NCBI GenBank assembly: GCA_007126675.1 | Contig: SLAU01000310.1 | Coordinates: 1-24,566 of the forward strand | Direction: 5' to 3' | Length of the DNA stretch: 24,566 nucleotides | From: Balneolaceae bacterium | Lineage (GTDB): Bacteria; Bacteroidota; Rhodothermia; Balneolales; Balneolaceae | In this document: piece by piece, positions 23,961-24,566 of the stretch | How positions within the stretch are numbered: position 1 is the first letter of the stretch | How the letters are laid out: every line of letters begins with the position of its first letter | Program-made: the position numbers and the translations under genes | The notes under the pieces: generated by a model | The model's input: only the letters and a program-made list of their open reading frames with translations | What the model was told of the DNA's origin: nothing | Database searches by the model: none

Positions 23961-24566
23961 TTACTCTTCGTATTTCTTGAACACAATCGTTGTATTGTGT
24001 CCGCCAAATCCGAAAGCATTATTCATAGCATATCGAATATCTCTTGCAACCGCTTCATTAGTGGTGTAATTCAAATCACATTCCGGGTCCGGAGTTGTGT
24101 AATTGATGGTAGGAGGAATCATTCCATGATAGATTGCTAAGAGTGTTGCAATAGACTCTGCAGCACCGGCAGCTCCCAGCATATGACCGGTCATGGATTT
24201 GGTTGAGTTCAGATTAATGTTATAAGCATGATCACCAAACACTTTTTTAATTGTACTCGATTCTGCAATATCACCCAGTGGTGTTGAAGTACCATGCATA
24301 TTGATATGATCAATATCAGTGGTTTTGATGCCGGCCATTTTAAGAGCTGCATTTAATGCCAGTGTAACACCATTTCCATCAGGATCGGGCGCGGTAATAT
24401 GATACGCGTCCGCAGAAAATCCATAAGAAACAATTTCACCATAAATTCTTGCTCCGCGATCTAAAGCAGATTCTAAGGACTCAATAAACATCATTGCCGC
24501 TCCTTCTCCCAATACAAACCCATCACGGGTTTTATCGAATGGTCGTGACGCAGTTTCAGGAGATTC
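23961..24566 (-). CDS. fabF: 3-oxoacyl-ACP synthase II (FabF), C-terminal part only
   Basis: Condensing enzyme of fatty-acid elongation. About 201 residues of the C-terminal half are present; the reading frame stays open to the right edge (ESPETASRPFDKTRDGFVLG), so the N-terminus and the catalytic Cys are outside the window. Both catalytic histidines of the beta-ketoacyl synthase fold are visible, in NMHGTSTPLGD and FGFGGHNTTIVF, as well as VLGEGAAMMFIE and the STKSMTGHMLGAAGA loop. FabF is favoured over FabB by the adjacent rnc and by the sequence pattern. Not broken, only cut by the window. Confidence 0.95.
   Translation of the reverse strand, partial: ESPETASRPFDKTRDGFVLGEGAAMMFIESLESALDRGARIYGEIVSYGFSADAYHITAPDPDGNGVTLALNAALKMAGIKTTDIDHINMHGTSTPLGDIAESSTIKKVFGDHAYNINLNSTKSMTGHMLGAAGAAESIATLLAIYHGMIPPTINYTTPDPECDLNYTTNEAVARDIRYAMNNAFGFGGHNTTIVFKKYEE

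Noticed and set aside
1..24566. CRISPR array, tRNA or rRNA genes
   Set aside because: No regularly spaced repeats and no cloverleaf or rRNA-like segments were recognised on either strand.

Overview
This window looks like chromosomal DNA of a Bacteroidota-related, moderately AT-rich bacterium, most likely from the Balneolota/Rhodothermota side. The basis is a DUF5683-like outer-envelope protein, weak or absent Shine-Dalgarno sequences, several TTG starts, a Rhodothermia-style cytochrome c maturation cluster and a PF07638-type ECF sigma factor. This placement is inference, since no rRNA is present. I saw no tRNA, rRNA or CRISPR.

Layout: (1) 1-4877, minus strand, reads ccmC-ccmD-ccmE-ccmF, then a DUF5683-like secreted/membrane protein and the 5' part of truA. 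The ccm genes overlap or nearly abut. CcmE carries a cysteine in place of the usual heme-binding histidine (CxxxY type), and no ccmG/ccmH follows, which fits the variant System I* of cytochrome c maturation. (2) 5087-6433, plus strand: a phosphoglucosamine/phosphomannomutase. (3) 6434-6968: a gene-free stretch that I read as a roughly 316-bp MITE-like element with 14-bp terminal inverted repeats and a 10-bp target duplication, inserted into a GC-rich palindromic repeat. (4) 6969-13672, minus strand: recC-recB, without recD here. (5) 13897-14934, minus strand: ParA ATPase plus a small ribbon-helix-helix partner, closed by a strong terminator. (6) 15175-17687, plus strand: YciA-type thioesterase, HPt phosphotransfer protein, galE and an ECF sigma factor. 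(7) 17701-18777, minus strand: M42 peptidase. (8) 18916-20599, plus strand: 4HBT thioesterase and HD phosphohydrolase. (9) 20608-24566, minus strand: a PAS-HisKA-REC protein with no ATPase domain, folA, thyA, rnc and the 3' part of fabF.

Functional links: the ccm genes handle heme delivery to apocytochromes; RecB and RecC repair double-strand ends; thyA-folA is the usual overlapping thymidylate pair; fabF-rnc is the usual tail of a fatty-acid cluster. The free-standing HPt protein and the ATPase-less HisKA-REC protein could be parts of one phosphorelay, although they are not adjacent.

The most unusual items are the modified heme-handling motifs in CcmE, CcmF and CcmC, the ParA/RHH pair whose small partner starts with a ParB-like LG peptide, the kinase-like protein with no ATP-binding domain, and the MITE-like insertion.
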